A stretch of 64,000 bases of DNA. It comes from Alphaproteobacteria bacterium (lineage in GTDB: Bacteria; Pseudomonadota; Alphaproteobacteria; Rs-D84). Both the position numbers and the translations under genes were made by a program. This document shows positions 35,139 through 43,361 of this stretch, in pieces. The stretch is taken from assembly GCA_017535105.1 (NCBI GenBank), contig JAFXUI010000004.1, positions 1 to 64,000 of the forward strand. The letters run 5' to 3'. The notes beneath the pieces are model-generated. The model was not told the DNA's origin. It made no database searches and saw only the letters and a list, made by a program, of their open reading frames with translations. Every line of letters begins with the position of its first letter. Within the stretch, counting starts at the first letter, position 1.

Positions 35139-36058
35139 ACGAAATTATAAACGAATTTATCGAATACCTTATCGGAACAAAAAATTATTCCGAACATACT
35201 GCAACGGCATATGAAACAGATATTCGCGAATTCGTTTCGTTCTTGGCAACCTTTATTGGCAGTAATGTTGACTTGCGCGATATGGCGCGTGCGGATACAA
35301 TTTGTTTTCGTTCGTATTTGGCGGATCGTGGACGGCGCGGTTTGGCGCATAAGTCGACAGCGCGTGCATTGTCTTCGTTGCGTGGGTTTTATAAATACCT
35401 TGCTAAACATCACAATATAAAAAATGATGCGATTGGTTTGATTTCTTCGCCAAAGGTTCCACGTAAATTGTCCAAGGCGATTGACCCATCGGATGTCGCA
35501 AATATGCAGACAGCGATTTTAGATACCGAAGGTGATGAACCGTGGATTGCCGCGCGTGATTGGGCGTTGGTGACGTTGATATTTGGATGTGGTCTGCGTA
35601 TATCCGAAGCGTTGTCGTTGAAAAATGTTGACGTGCGCGCACGTCCCGATGTGTTGCGTATTCTGGGTAAGGGGAACAAAGAACGAATCGTTCCCGTATT
35701 GCCGGCGGTATATGATGCGATTGAAAAGTATGTCGCGATTCGTCCGTTTGGTAATGCGCCAACCGATGAATTGTTTCGCAGTGTGCGTGGTTTGCCGATG
35801 TCGCCACGTATGGCGGAAAAAGTTATCGAAAAAATTCGGAACTATTTACAATTGCCGGATTATGTAACACCGCACGCATTGCGACATACGTTCGCAACCG
35901 CGTTACTTGCGGGTGGGGCAGATTTGCGTTCGTTACAAGAATTGTTGGGGCATGCATCGCTTTCGACAACGCAATTATATACCAAGGTAAATATGGCAGA
36001 GATAAGTAATATTTATATGCATGCACATCCGCGCGCGCTGGAGGCAAAAGACGAATAA
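35135..36058 (+). CDS. xerC: Site-specific tyrosine recombinase XerC/XerD
   Basis: A 307-residue recombinase with all catalytic residues: Arg155 (GCGLRISEA), Lys179 (LGKGNKER), His247 and Arg250 (TPHALRHTFAT), His273 (LGHASLSTTQ) and Tyr282 (LYTKV). The N-terminal SAM-like domain binds the core site. It resolves chromosome dimers at dif together with a partner. The choice of XerC over XerD is by overall appearance and is not certain. It contrasts with the degenerate integrase at 4.4 kb. The start overlaps the SIMPL gene by 4 bp. Confidence 0.9.
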   Translation: MNEIINEFIEYLIGTKNYSEHTATAYETDIREFVSFLATFIGSNVDLRDMARADTICFRSYLADRGRRGLAHKSTARALSSLRGFYKYLAKHHNIKNDAIGLISSPKVPRKLSKAIDPSDVANMQTAILDTEGDEPWIAARDWALVTLIFGCGLRISEALSLKNVDVRARPDVLRILGKGNKERIVPVLPAVYDAIEKYVAIRPFGNAPTDELFRSVRGLPMSPRMAEKVIEKIRNYLQLPDYVTPHALRHTFATALLAGGADLRSLQELLGHASLSTTQLYTKVNMAEISNIYMHAHPRALEAKDE

Positions 36059-36059
36059 A

Positions 36060-36089
36060 AAACCGCCCGTTTGGGCGGTTTAATTTTTT
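36060..36089. terminator. Terminator after xerC
   Basis: AAACCGCCC/GGGCGGTTT stem with loop GTTT and TTTTTT downstream; the stem and loop equal those at 614-643. It can also serve the converging minus-strand gene. Confidence 0.8.
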
Positions 36090-36098
36090 AGTTTTTAT

Positions 36099-36542
36099 TT
36101 AGTCTTCCATAACTGGTGCGATTGCATCAACAACAGCCGGTTCTTCGACAGGTGCTGGTTCTTCAACAGGTGCCACTGGTTTGTGGTGACGCATAGCTTT
36201 CTTTGCCAAACCCATTTCTTTCTTGGTTACACAACCATCGTGATCGATATCAATCATTGGCAATTCTTCTAACATTTTTGGACATTTGATTGATTCAACA
36301 ACGGCACAACCATTCGCATCAAATTGTACATGTGGTTTTGCCTTGTGCGGACATACAGGGCAGAAGAACATGTGACCCAAGAACATACCAATCAATAAAC
36401 TTGCTGTGAATACACAAGTCAAAATCATATTTCTTTTGCGCTTTGTGCAGTGGCAATATGGATCTGGTAATGGAATCTCTTTCATTACAGGTTTTACAGA
36501 TGTTTTTTTGATTGTTTTTTTAGTTGTTGTTTTCTTTGGCAT
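36099..36542 (-). CDS. Membrane protein with a single EF-hand
   Basis: A 147-residue protein. The basic cytoplasmic N-terminus (PKKTTTKKTIKKTS) is followed by HCTKRKR and one membrane helix (MILTCVFTASLLIGMFLGHMF). The outer part has CPVCP, two more Cys, and a canonical calcium-binding EF-hand loop, DIDHDGCVTKKE, with Asp at positions 1, 3 and 5, Gly at 6 and Glu at 12. A Pro/Glu/Val repeat (PVEEPAPVEEPA) ends the protein. Probably an inner-membrane protein with a periplasmic, possibly Ca-binding domain; function unknown. Confidence 0.7.
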   Translation of the reverse strand: MPKKTTTKKTIKKTSVKPVMKEIPLPDPYCHCTKRKRNMILTCVFTASLLIGMFLGHMFFCPVCPHKAKPHVQFDANGCAVVESIKCPKMLEELPMIDIDHDGCVTKKEMGLAKKAMRHHKPVAPVEEPAPVEEPAVVDAIAPVMED

Positions 36543-36574
36543 ATTTTTCCTTCCTTTGTTTTGATTATGACTTC

Positions 36575-36603
36575 ATTGTAAGCAATATAATTTTTTATGT
36601 AAA
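36575..36603 (-). promoter_or_regulatory. Promoter of the EF-hand gene
   Basis: On the minus strand TTTACA (36598-36603), 17-bp spacer, TACAAT (36575-36580). Confidence 0.5.
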
Positions 36604-36612
36604 GAAGAAAAA

Positions 36613-36640
36613 AATAAAAAGGGTTCCCGATGGGGAACCC
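36613..36640 (-). terminator. Terminator of the HU gene
   Basis: Minus-strand GGGTTCCCC/GGGAACCC hairpin followed by TTTTTATTTTTTT. Confidence 0.8.
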
Positions 36641-36665
36641 AATTTCACACAATCGAAAAATCGAT

Positions 36666-36938
36666 TTAGTTCAAAGCTTCTTTCAAAGCTTTACCAGGTT
36701 TGAACTTTGGCTGGATAGAAGCTGCAATTTTAATTGTAGCACCAGTTTGTGGGTTGCGGCCTGTTGTAGCTTTGCGTTTTGCAGTTGTAAATGTGCCGAA
36801 GCCAACCAAGCGAACGTCGCCTTTCTTCTTCAGAACTTTTGTAACTGTGTTGATGAATGCGTCAACGCTTGCAGCAGCTGTTGCTTTTGTAACGTTGATT
36901 TCGTTTGCAATTGCTTCAATCAATTGAGCTTTGTTCAT
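36666..36938 (-). CDS. hup: DNA-binding protein HU
   Basis: A 90-residue nucleoid protein. N-terminal helices MNKAQLIEAIANEINVTKAT, the core VRLVGFGTFTTAKRKATTGR, the DNA-intercalating proline loop GRNPQTGATIKI and the C-terminal KPGKALKEALN. Start with AAAGGAG upstream. The mRNA should carry a leader of about 147 nt with an 18-bp long-range stem (next entries), which is unusual for hup. Confidence 0.97.
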   Translation of the reverse strand: MNKAQLIEAIANEINVTKATAAASVDAFINTVTKVLKKKGDVRLVGFGTFTTAKRKATTGRNPQTGATIKIAASIQPKFKPGKALKEALN

Positions 36939-36989
36939 GTGTTTCTCCTTTTCATTAAATATTTAATTAAGGTGTGTCCCGCAGATAAT

Positions 36990-37077
36990 AGGCAATGTCT
37001 TTGAAATCTGTTGTACGGTTTCCGCAGTGTTTAACGTTTGCGCAACTCGAAAATCTTTTATTTCAAGGACATTGCCT
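36990..37077 (-). promoter_or_regulatory. Long inverted repeat in the HU leader
   Basis: The arms 36990-37007 and 37060-37077 are 18 bp each and match at 17 positions (AGGCAATGTC-TTGAAAT type), with 52 nt between. On the mRNA strand the distal arm can instead form a local GGACA/TGTCC hairpin, and the loop holds CGG-AAA-CCG. It may be a regulatory leader fold or a small RNA in its own right. No known riboswitch or RNA family was recognised. Confidence 0.5.
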
Positions 37078-37092
37078 GTCCTGCTTGTCCGA

Positions 37093-37121
37093 ATCGTAGA
37101 GAATTCCGCCACTCAAGTCAA
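37093..37121 (-). promoter_or_regulatory. Promoter of the HU gene
   Basis: On the minus strand TTGACT (37116-37121), 17-bp spacer, TACGAT (37093-37098). Transcription would begin near 37086, just before the inverted repeat. Confidence 0.5.
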
Positions 37122-37164
37122 GTGTATAATTTCAAAAACGCAAAATTATTGAAAGTTGACAAAA

Positions 37165-37644
37165 TTAGTGTGCATGGACTGCGTCGGCCTTGACCGCGCG
37201 TGCGCCCGCTGTATTTGCGTCACACAGTACCCACTGATCCCCAGCGCCACTTATGCTTACACGGCGGAAATTGTTTGGTGTGACGATAACCAGCATAATA
37301 ATAACAATCGCCCAGAAAAACCATTTAGTGAATGTCCAAATGTTCTTGAAAGATTCACGTTTGAACTTGTCGTCCAGCATATTTTGATATAGCTGCCAGC
37401 CCCAACCAAACAACAGCAACACCAATCCAAAAAAGAAGCCGGCGAATATGTAATTTGTAAATGGACGTAGTGATGTGGCAATTGTTGTCCATGTTGAATC
37501 GGCCGATGGACATACATATAAAACCTTGTCAATCATGGATTCTGGAATTTGTGAAACCGCCGGGTCGCCCAATTGCATATTGAAACTTGCGACAATAACA
37601 ATCGCCGCCAGTGCAACAACAGAATATAACAACCCTTGTTTCAT
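37165..37644 (-). CDS. Unknown small membrane protein
   Basis: A 159-residue protein with three predicted membrane helices: an N-terminal one (LLYSVVALAAIVIVASF), a central one (YIFAGFFFGLVLLLFGWGW) and a third (TKWFFWAIVIIMLVIV). The loops contain one Cys each (YVCPSAD; VLCDANT), which could form a periplasmic disulfide. It ends with a charged, His-containing tail. I recognise no family. It is divergent from alaS and its promoter appears to share the -35 hexamer with alaS. Confidence 0.65.
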   Translation of the reverse strand: MKQGLLYSVVALAAIVIVASFNMQLGDPAVSQIPESMIDKVLYVCPSADSTWTTIATSLRPFTNYIFAGFFFGLVLLLFGWGWQLYQNMLDDKFKRESFKNIWTFTKWFFWAIVIIMLVIVTPNNFRRVSISGAGDQWVLCDANTAGARAVKADAVHAH

Positions 37645-37665
37645 TTCGATTCCTTATAGACTTAT

Positions 37666-37695
37666 ATTATATCACATTTTGTTAGAATGTTGCAA
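37666..37695 (-). promoter_or_regulatory. Promoter of the membrane-protein gene
   Basis: On the minus strand TTGCAA (37690-37695), 18-bp spacer, TATAAT (37666-37671). The palindromic TTGCAA also fits as -35 of alaS on the other strand. Confidence 0.6.
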
Positions 37696-37735
37696 TTTTA
37701 GATTGAAAGTGATATTTATTACGACTAAAATTGCA
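37690..37735 (+). promoter_or_regulatory. alaS promoter inside an 11-bp perfect inverted repeat
   Basis: TTGCAA (37690-37695) and TATTTA (37713-37718) are 17 bp apart. TGCAATTTTAG (37691-37701) and CTAAAATTGCA (37725-37735) are exact reverse complements, centred on the -10, with the predicted start near 37725. E. coli AlaRS is known to repress its own gene by binding a palindrome flanking its transcription start; a similar operator is suggested here by position only. Confidence 0.5.
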
Positions 37736-37757
37736 GCAACAAAAAATGGGGAAATAT

Positions 37758-39833
37758 ATGACATATAATGAAATACGTAAGGCGTTTTTAGATTATTTTG
37801 AATCGCATGGACATAAAATTGTGCCGTCTGCATCGTTGATACCAAATGATCCAACGTTGCTTTTTACAGTCGCGGGTATGGTTCCATGGAAGGGTATATT
37901 ACAAGGTGTTGAACCGGCGTTTGCACCACGTGTTGCAGACGTACAAAAATGTATTCGTGCGGGTGGGAAGCATAATGATTTGGAAGATGTTGGTTTTGAT
38001 GGCCGTCATCATACTTTCTTTGAAATGATGGGTAATTGGTCGTTTGGTGATTATTTCAAAGAAGAAGCAATTGCGATGTCGTGGGAATTGTTGACAAAGG
38101 TATTTGGTCTGGACCCGAATCGCATTATTGTCACAACGCATGTCAGCGATGATGAAGCGACAGCAATTTGGAAAAAGGTTGCTGGTAAAGATGCGATTCG
38201 TTTGGGCGATAAAGATAATTGGTGGTCGGCAGGCGATACGGGCCCATGTGGACCATGCACCGAAATGCATTATGATTTGGGACCAGATGTGCCGGGTGGT
38301 TTGCCAGGTTCGGCCGATGAAGGTGACAGATATTTCGAAATTTGGAATGACGTATTTATGCAATTTGACAGGGACGCAAACGGCAATTTAACACCATTAC
38401 CAAAACAAAATGTTGATACGGGTTCGGGTCTGGAACGTGTGGCATCTATATTACAGGGCAAGACAGACAACTATGATACCGATGTGTTTGTTGCGCTGAA
38501 AAACGCGGTCAGTGATGTAACGGGGGTACGTGAATCAAAAGATAACGTTACTTCGTTCAAGGTTATTACCGACCATTTACGTGCGGTTGGTTTTGCAATT
38601 GCCGATGGTGTTATTCCATCAAACAGCGATCGTGGTTATGTGATTCGTAGAATCTTGCGCCGTGCGATGCGTCATGGACAAATGTTGGGACATCGTGGTG
38701 CGTTGTTATCGAAACTGTATCCGGCATTGGTTACAACAATGGGCGATGCATATCCAGAACTTGCACGCGAAGAAAAACGTGTTGTGGAAATTATTGAAAA
38801 CGAAGAAAACTCTTTTGCCGACATGTTGCAAAATGGTATGAAATTGTTAGATGCAGAATTACCAAAAGTGAACAATGCCATCTTGCCGGGTGATGTTGCG
38901 TTTAAGTTATTTGATACTTATGGTTTCCCACTTGATTTAACACAAATGATTTTGCGTGATAAAAATATTGCGGTTGATGTTGCGGGTTTTGAAAAGTGTA
39001 TGGCGGAACAAAAAGAACGTTCACGTGCCGATACCAAGGGAACACGTACATTATGGGAATCGCAATCATTATCAGCAACAGACGATTCGTCAAAGTATGC
39101 ACCGGACGCACAATTACAATCAAAAGTGTTGGCGATTTTGCGTAATGGTGAATTTGTAGATTCAGCCAATGCGGGTGACGAAGTTGAAGTTGCGCTGGAT
39201 AAAACAAACTTCTATGGAACCCAGGGTGGCCAGGTCGGTGATGCGGGAACAATCTTGCGTGATGGCGCACCCGTTATGAACGTGGCCGAAGCCGCACGTG
39301 TTGACGGTGTTGTTATACACAAGGGTACATTGGTTGCGGACATTGCGATTGGTGATACGGTTACAACACAAATAAACGAATCGATGCGTCAGCAAACTGC
39401 ACGTGCACATACGGCAACGCATTTATTACAAGCGGCATTACAGCAAGTATTAAATGATGCTGTCGAACAGCGTGGTTCCAAAGTTTCGCCCGATTCGGTT
39501 CGATTCGATTTCAGTTATGGTCGTGCCATGACGGCAGAGGAAAAACAGGCGGTCGAAGATTTGGTTAATAAATGGATCGCCGCTGATATGCCTGTCAAAC
39601 ACGAAGAGATGTCGTTGGAAGAAGCCAAAGCTCGTGGTGCAATGGCATTATTCAGCGAAAAGTATGGCGACACGGTTAAGGTGATTACGGCGGGTGATGT
39701 TTCGTGTGAACTGTGTGGTGGAACACATATTTATCACACCGGCGAAATTATCAAGGCCAAAGTGAATAAAGAAAAATCTATCAGCAGTGGTATTCGCCGT
39801 ATAACAATGTCGGTTGGAACATTGGCAGAATAG
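37758..39833 (+). CDS. alaS: Alanyl-tRNA synthetase lacking the C-terminal C-Ala domain
   Basis: A 691-residue AlaRS that charges tRNA-Ala and edits mischarged Ser/Gly. The class II catalytic domain (motif PDPTLLFTVAGM-like NDPTLLFTVAGMVPWKG, and GRHHTFFEMMGNWSFGDYFK) and the editing domain zinc residues (HTATHLL; CELCGGTH) are intact. It stops right after the editing domain (SSGIRRITMSVGTLAE), about 180 residues short of the usual ~875, so the DHHA1-type C-Ala domain is missing. The stop is followed at once by a terminator, so this is not a visible frameshift. The ATG at 37758 has GGGGAA upstream. Confidence 0.93.
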   Translation: MTYNEIRKAFLDYFESHGHKIVPSASLIPNDPTLLFTVAGMVPWKGILQGVEPAFAPRVADVQKCIRAGGKHNDLEDVGFDGRHHTFFEMMGNWSFGDYFKEEAIAMSWELLTKVFGLDPNRIIVTTHVSDDEATAIWKKVAGKDAIRLGDKDNWWSAGDTGPCGPCTEMHYDLGPDVPGGLPGSADEGDRYFEIWNDVFMQFDRDANGNLTPLPKQNVDTGSGLERVASILQGKTDNYDTDVFVALKNAVSDVTGVRESKDNVTSFKVITDHLRAVGFAIADGVIPSNSDRGYVIRRILRRAMRHGQMLGHRGALLSKLYPALVTTMGDAYPELAREEKRVVEIIENEENSFADMLQNGMKLLDAELPKVNNAILPGDVAFKLFDTYGFPLDLTQMILRDKNIAVDVAGFEKCMAEQKERSRADTKGTRTLWESQSLSATDDSSKYAPDAQLQSKVLAILRNGEFVDSANAGDEVEVALDKTNFYGTQGGQVGDAGTILRDGAPVMNVAEAARVDGVVIHKGTLVADIAIGDTVTTQINESMRQQTARAHTATHLLQAALQQVLNDAVEQRGSKVSPDSVRFDFSYGRAMTAEEKQAVEDLVNKWIAADMPVKHEEMSLEEAKARGAMALFSEKYGDTVKVITAGDVSCELCGGTHIYHTGEIIKAKVNKEKSISSGIRRITMSVGTLAE

Positions 39834-39841
39834 GGGAATAA

Positions 39842-39868
39842 AAACCTGGCGCGATGCCAGGTTTTTTT
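39842..39868. terminator. Bidirectional terminator after alaS
   Basis: ACCTGGC/GCCAGGT stem with loop GCGAT, with A and T tracts on both sides. The stop codon of the converging gene lies in the T-tract. Confidence 0.85.
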
Positions 39869-40577
39869 ATTTTGTTTTTTGATTTCCAACGCCCAATACA
39901 TAAGTTTGTATTTTTTCGTTGTTCATTATTTGGTTAACCGCAATTTGTATTTCAGGGTGCGCATCAAGATGGGCTGATATGACTTCTTGGGCCGCTTCAA
40001 CAGCCTCGGTATCTATTTGAAAACGACCTTTTGGATCATAAGATAACCCAGCAACCGCCAGTGCGCGCATATAGTCCAGTTTCTCTTGTGGCAGAGTGTT
40101 TACAATTAATGCTGCAGCATGCTTGGCGCGTTGAGCAATTTCTTTTGTACAATGTTCTTGTTCAAATATTTTTTTGAAATAGCCCTTTGCTAGTTGTTTC
40201 GCTGCGCCTTGGAAATCTTTTGATAAAATTTCGCGACACTCTTCAAAACGGATTGACAAGATAAGAAGCAAAAGAATATCAACAATAATCATTGTTGAAA
40301 AGGCACGTTTCTTTTCAAGCAGTTTTTGTTGAAGTTGCGTTTTGATTAAATCTTTTTTATTTAGTTTTTTAATTTTTAATGTGCCAATGCCGAAATTTGC
40401 CCCACCAAGAATTATACCCAAAAGCAGACCAAAGATGAAACCGCTGACCATTTTGTCGCGACATAAGATTTGTCGCATGTGAATGTATAAATTGACGGAC
40501 GTTTTACGACGTTCTTTGGCATAGTTATTAAGTGCTAACTTTTCTTCGTGGGAAAGATTTTTCTTTTGCTGTGTCAT
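39867..40577 (-). CDS. Unknown membrane protein with two helices
   Basis: A 236-residue protein. A basic N-terminus (NYAKERRKTSVNLYIHMRQ) is followed by one helix (GFIFGLLLGIILGGANFGIG) with GxxxG-type spacing, a Lys/Gln-rich loop (KKLNKKDLIKTQLQQKLLEK) and a second helix (MIIVDILLLLILSI). The remaining ~125 residues are a soluble, mostly helical domain. No family recognised. It has its own consensus-like promoter. Confidence 0.65.
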   Translation of the reverse strand: MTQQKKNLSHEEKLALNNYAKERRKTSVNLYIHMRQILCRDKMVSGFIFGLLLGIILGGANFGIGTLKIKKLNKKDLIKTQLQQKLLEKKRAFSTMIIVDILLLLILSIRFEECREILSKDFQGAAKQLAKGYFKKIFEQEHCTKEIAQRAKHAAALIVNTLPQEKLDYMRALAVAGLSYDPKGRFQIDTEAVEAAQEVISAHLDAHPEIQIAVNQIMNNEKIQTYVLGVGNQKTK

Positions 40578-40603
40578 TACTGTATTTTTAACGTGTTACA
40601 GCG

Positions 40604-40632
40604 AGATTAGCAACGTCTGATAAATTTGTCAA
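40604..40632 (-). promoter_or_regulatory. Promoter of the two-helix membrane protein
   Basis: On the minus strand TTGACA (40627-40632), 17-bp spacer, TAATCT (40604-40609). Confidence 0.55.
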
Positions 40633-40727
40633 TGTTTGTGTTTGTGTTTAAAATGTTACGATTTTTGTTGATTTTGGGGCAAAATTTGATATTATTCAAT
40701 GGCAGAGAGGTCAATGTTCGTTGAATA

Positions 40728-40755
40728 TTGACAAAAATCCCGATTAGTTTTTAAT
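40728..40755 (+). promoter_or_regulatory. Promoter of the RNase J gene
   Basis: TTGACA (40728-40733) and TTTAAT (40750-40755), 16 bp apart. It predicts a ~100-nt leader. Confidence 0.55.
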
Positions 40756-40770
40756 AGGGGAAAACAGCCC

Positions 40771-40833
40771 GCCGCCGCAGATTCACTACAGATAAAGAAT
40801 GTTTTCTTTATTGGCAATGGATTGTGCGGTGGC
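40771..40833 (+). promoter_or_regulatory. Structured leader of the RNase J mRNA
   Basis: An outer stem GCCGCCGCA (40771-40779) with TGCGGTGGC (40825-40833), nine pairs with one G-U, encloses a perfect eight-pair hairpin ATAAAGAA (40792-40799), loop TGTT, TTCTTTAT (40804-40811). It lies between the predicted start of transcription and the start codon. Feedback control by the nuclease on its own leader is known for RNase E in E. coli; a parallel here is inference. Confidence 0.55.
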
Positions 40834-40863
40834 GAAAATGTAAACATAAATAAAGGATTATAT

Positions 40864-42693
40864 ATGGTAAGATTACATAAAAAAACTGCCGCGGAAATCG
40901 CTGCAGAAAAAGAAGAAGTTGCAGAAGTTGAATCTGCGAAACGTGTTAAAAAGTCAAAGAAAATCGCCGATGCGCCAAAGCATGAAAGCGATGAAAATGA
41001 CGACAAAATTTACTTTATGGCATTGGGCGGATTGGAACACATCGGCCAAAATATGTATGTTTATAAATACAAAGGTAAATATTTGGTCGTTGATTGTGGT
41101 ATGGGTTTCTTGGAAGAAGAAATCGGTGCCGGTGACGTTCAATATTGCGACACCACTTGGTTGGAAAAGCATAAAAAGGACGTTGTTGGTTTTGTTATGA
41201 CCCATGGTCACGAAGACCACATTGGTGCGTTGAAATTTATTTGGCCAAAATTCAAAAAGCCAATTTACTGTACACGTTTCCCGGGTGAAATAATCAAGCA
41301 AACTTTTGCGGGTCTGGAAATCGATTTGCGTGAAGGCAAAGACTTAATCATCTTTGACCACCATGGCGCAACGTTGGATATCAAACCGTTCGAAGTGGAA
41401 ACTTTCCACGTTTCGCACAGTATTCCAGAAGCACAGATGTTGATTATCAAAACCCCAGCAGGCAAGATTTTACACACGGGTGACTGGACATTTAACGATG
41501 GCAACCCGATTGAAGAAACAACCGACTATGCGCGTTTGCGTGAAATTGGGTCCGATCCGAAATTGTTGGCGTGCGCGTGTGATTCAACCGATGCGGATCG
41601 TCAAGCACCACAAATAACCGAACTTCAGGTTCGCGATAGTTTGACTGAAATTATGAAAAACGCACCGGGTCGTGTTATCGTGACGGGTTATTCACGCAGT
41701 ATTGCGCGTATGAAAATGTTTGCCGAAGCAGCACATAATGCGGGTCGTATTGCGGCAATCAAAGAACGCAGTAATCCAAATCCGGTTCCGTATGTGGGAT
41801 TGCCAGAATTTCGTGAAATGGGAATCGAAATGGGATATCTGAACGGCGACGATGTTTATCTGTTTGACGAAATCAAAGATTTGCCGGCAGAAAAACAGGC
41901 AATTTATTTGACGGGTTCCCAGGGTGAACAATTTGCTATGTTGACACGTCTTTGCCGTGGGCATGTAAAAGAAATGAAATTGATGCCAACGGATACGGTC
42001 GTGTTCAGTGCGATTATCATTCCGGGCCGTGAACAAGACGTTTCGTTCTTGTACAACAAACTGGCACGTATGGGTATTAAAACACATACGATATTTGATA
42101 CCGATAATATCCACGCCAGTGGTCACGCTGGTCGTCCAGAATACGAACGTTTCTATGATATGGTTCACCCCCAGGTTTCAATTCCAATGCATGGTGAATA
42201 CATCACTGAAATGTTGAACGGAAAAATGGCGATGGAACGCGGTGGCGCGAAATTTATGATGGTTGTTCATAACGGCGAAATGATTGCTCTGTCGGACGGA
42301 AACGAACCGTATGTTGCGGAAACAATCGAAACAGGTATGGTCGTTATGGAGGGTGAAACCGAACGCAGTGCCGATGACCAAGTTTATAAAAACCGCCGCA
42401 AAATCGCGACAAATGGCGCGGTGTTTGTGACATTGCCGGTCGATAAACGTGGTTTCTTGAAGGGTGTGCCAGAGGTTTCCAGTGCTGGTATTTTCGAAAC
42501 AGATGAAACTGGATTTATGAAACGCCAGATTCAGATTGAAATTACCAAGGCGATAAACGACCTGACGAAAACTGAACGCAAGAACCAGGATAACCTGTAT
42601 CGTGCGGTACAAACTGCATCGAACAAGGTTGTTCGTGCGTCACTGGGGGCGGATAAAAAGCCACAGTATTGCGTACATTTCGTTCTGAAATAA
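40864..42693 (+). CDS. rnj: Ribonuclease J
   Basis: A 609-residue metallo-beta-lactamase/beta-CASP ribonuclease with 5'-3' exo- and endonuclease activity, central to RNA decay and rRNA maturation in bacteria without RNase E. Motif 2 is HGHEDHIG (~114-121), motif 3 FHVSHSIPE, motif 4 HTGDWTF; the beta-CASP part has VTGYSRSIARM and PMHGEYITEM. An N-terminal extension of about 45 residues rich in Lys, Glu and Ala precedes the catalytic core. The ATG at 40864 has AAAGGA upstream; a longer frame begins in the leader stem and is rejected. Confidence 0.95.
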   Translation: MVRLHKKTAAEIAAEKEEVAEVESAKRVKKSKKIADAPKHESDENDDKIYFMALGGLEHIGQNMYVYKYKGKYLVVDCGMGFLEEEIGAGDVQYCDTTWLEKHKKDVVGFVMTHGHEDHIGALKFIWPKFKKPIYCTRFPGEIIKQTFAGLEIDLREGKDLIIFDHHGATLDIKPFEVETFHVSHSIPEAQMLIIKTPAGKILHTGDWTFNDGNPIEETTDYARLREIGSDPKLLACACDSTDADRQAPQITELQVRDSLTEIMKNAPGRVIVTGYSRSIARMKMFAEAAHNAGRIAAIKERSNPNPVPYVGLPEFREMGIEMGYLNGDDVYLFDEIKDLPAEKQAIYLTGSQGEQFAMLTRLCRGHVKEMKLMPTDTVVFSAIIIPGREQDVSFLYNKLARMGIKTHTIFDTDNIHASGHAGRPEYERFYDMVHPQVSIPMHGEYITEMLNGKMAMERGGAKFMMVVHNGEMIALSDGNEPYVAETIETGMVVMEGETERSADDQVYKNRRKIATNGAVFVTLPVDKRGFLKGVPEVSSAGIFETDETGFMKRQIQIEITKAINDLTKTERKNQDNLYRAVQTASNKVVRASLGADKKPQYCVHFVLK

Positions 42694-42695
42694 AA

Positions 42696-42722
42696 ACACC
42701 GCCCAAACGGGCGGTTTTTTAA
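42696..42722. terminator. Bidirectional terminator
   Basis: ACCGCCC/GGGCGGT stem with loop AAAC, then six T; A-tract on the left. It separates the RNase J gene and the converging PAP2 gene. Confidence 0.85.
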
Positions 42723-43274
42723 TTAGAATTTTGCGGTAAAGCGCACGCTCGCACCATCGGAAGAAAACGACGGCCACATACGAATGTTTTCGTTTACAGG
42801 ACTGACAAAAGCCCATGTGTAAAGTGCCGATACCGCCGCGCCACCCAAAACATCGTGGGTCCAATGCATACGTGTATGAACACGTGAAAATCCGGTGAAC
42901 AATGCCAAAGCATATGGGAACAATGATTGTTGCCAACCATAACGGCGATGAATAAACATTGGGGCGGAAAAAGCACCGGTTGCATGTCCCGATGGAAAAG
43001 ATTCGTCATTCAGCCCATTTGGACGCTTTTCGTGAATTATACGCGTTTTGATAATTTCGGTTGTTAATTGTGCACTTAACATACTTTCCAAATATTGTGC
43101 GGTACCTTCCCAGTCTTTTTCAGTCATTGTCATACCTAATGCCCAACCGTTCGCTAAAAACATTGCGATATCGCCCAAATCGCCAATAGAACGGCGCGCC
43201 CACGCATTGTTTTCCACAGATGCAGCAATAAAAAATGCCGAAATTACAGCATAAAAGCGGTTGTTTGCACGCAT
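42723..43274 (-). CDS. PAP2-family phosphatase
   Basis: A 183-residue protein with an N-terminal signal or anchor (RFYAVISAFFIAASVENNAWA) and a PAP2 acid-phosphatase domain. The motifs are KTRIIHEKRPNG (resembling KxxxxxxRP, with the Lys shifted by one), FPSGHATGAF and SRVHTRMHWTHDVLGG (SR-x5-H-x3-D). Family members dephosphorylate lipids such as undecaprenyl or phosphatidyl phosphates, often on the periplasmic side. The C-terminus (DGASVRFTAKF) ends in Phe. GGGGAG precedes the start at 43274, preferred over the longer frame from 43301. Confidence 0.85.
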   Translation of the reverse strand: MRANNRFYAVISAFFIAASVENNAWARRSIGDLGDIAMFLANGWALGMTMTEKDWEGTAQYLESMLSAQLTTEIIKTRIIHEKRPNGLNDESFPSGHATGAFSAPMFIHRRYGWQQSLFPYALALFTGFSRVHTRMHWTHDVLGGAAVSALYTWAFVSPVNENIRMWPSFSSDGASVRFTAKF

Positions 43275-43361
43275 AAAAACTCCCCAACGTCTGTAAGACA
43301 ATTAAAGCATATTAGGAATAATTTCGTCAATCTTAAATTATGGTGTTTTTTCATTTATTTC

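Noticed and set aside
37758..39833. alaS as a frameshifted pseudogene
   Set aside because: The frame is intact through a complete editing domain and the stop is followed directly by a terminator, leaving no remnant of the C-Ala coding sequence.
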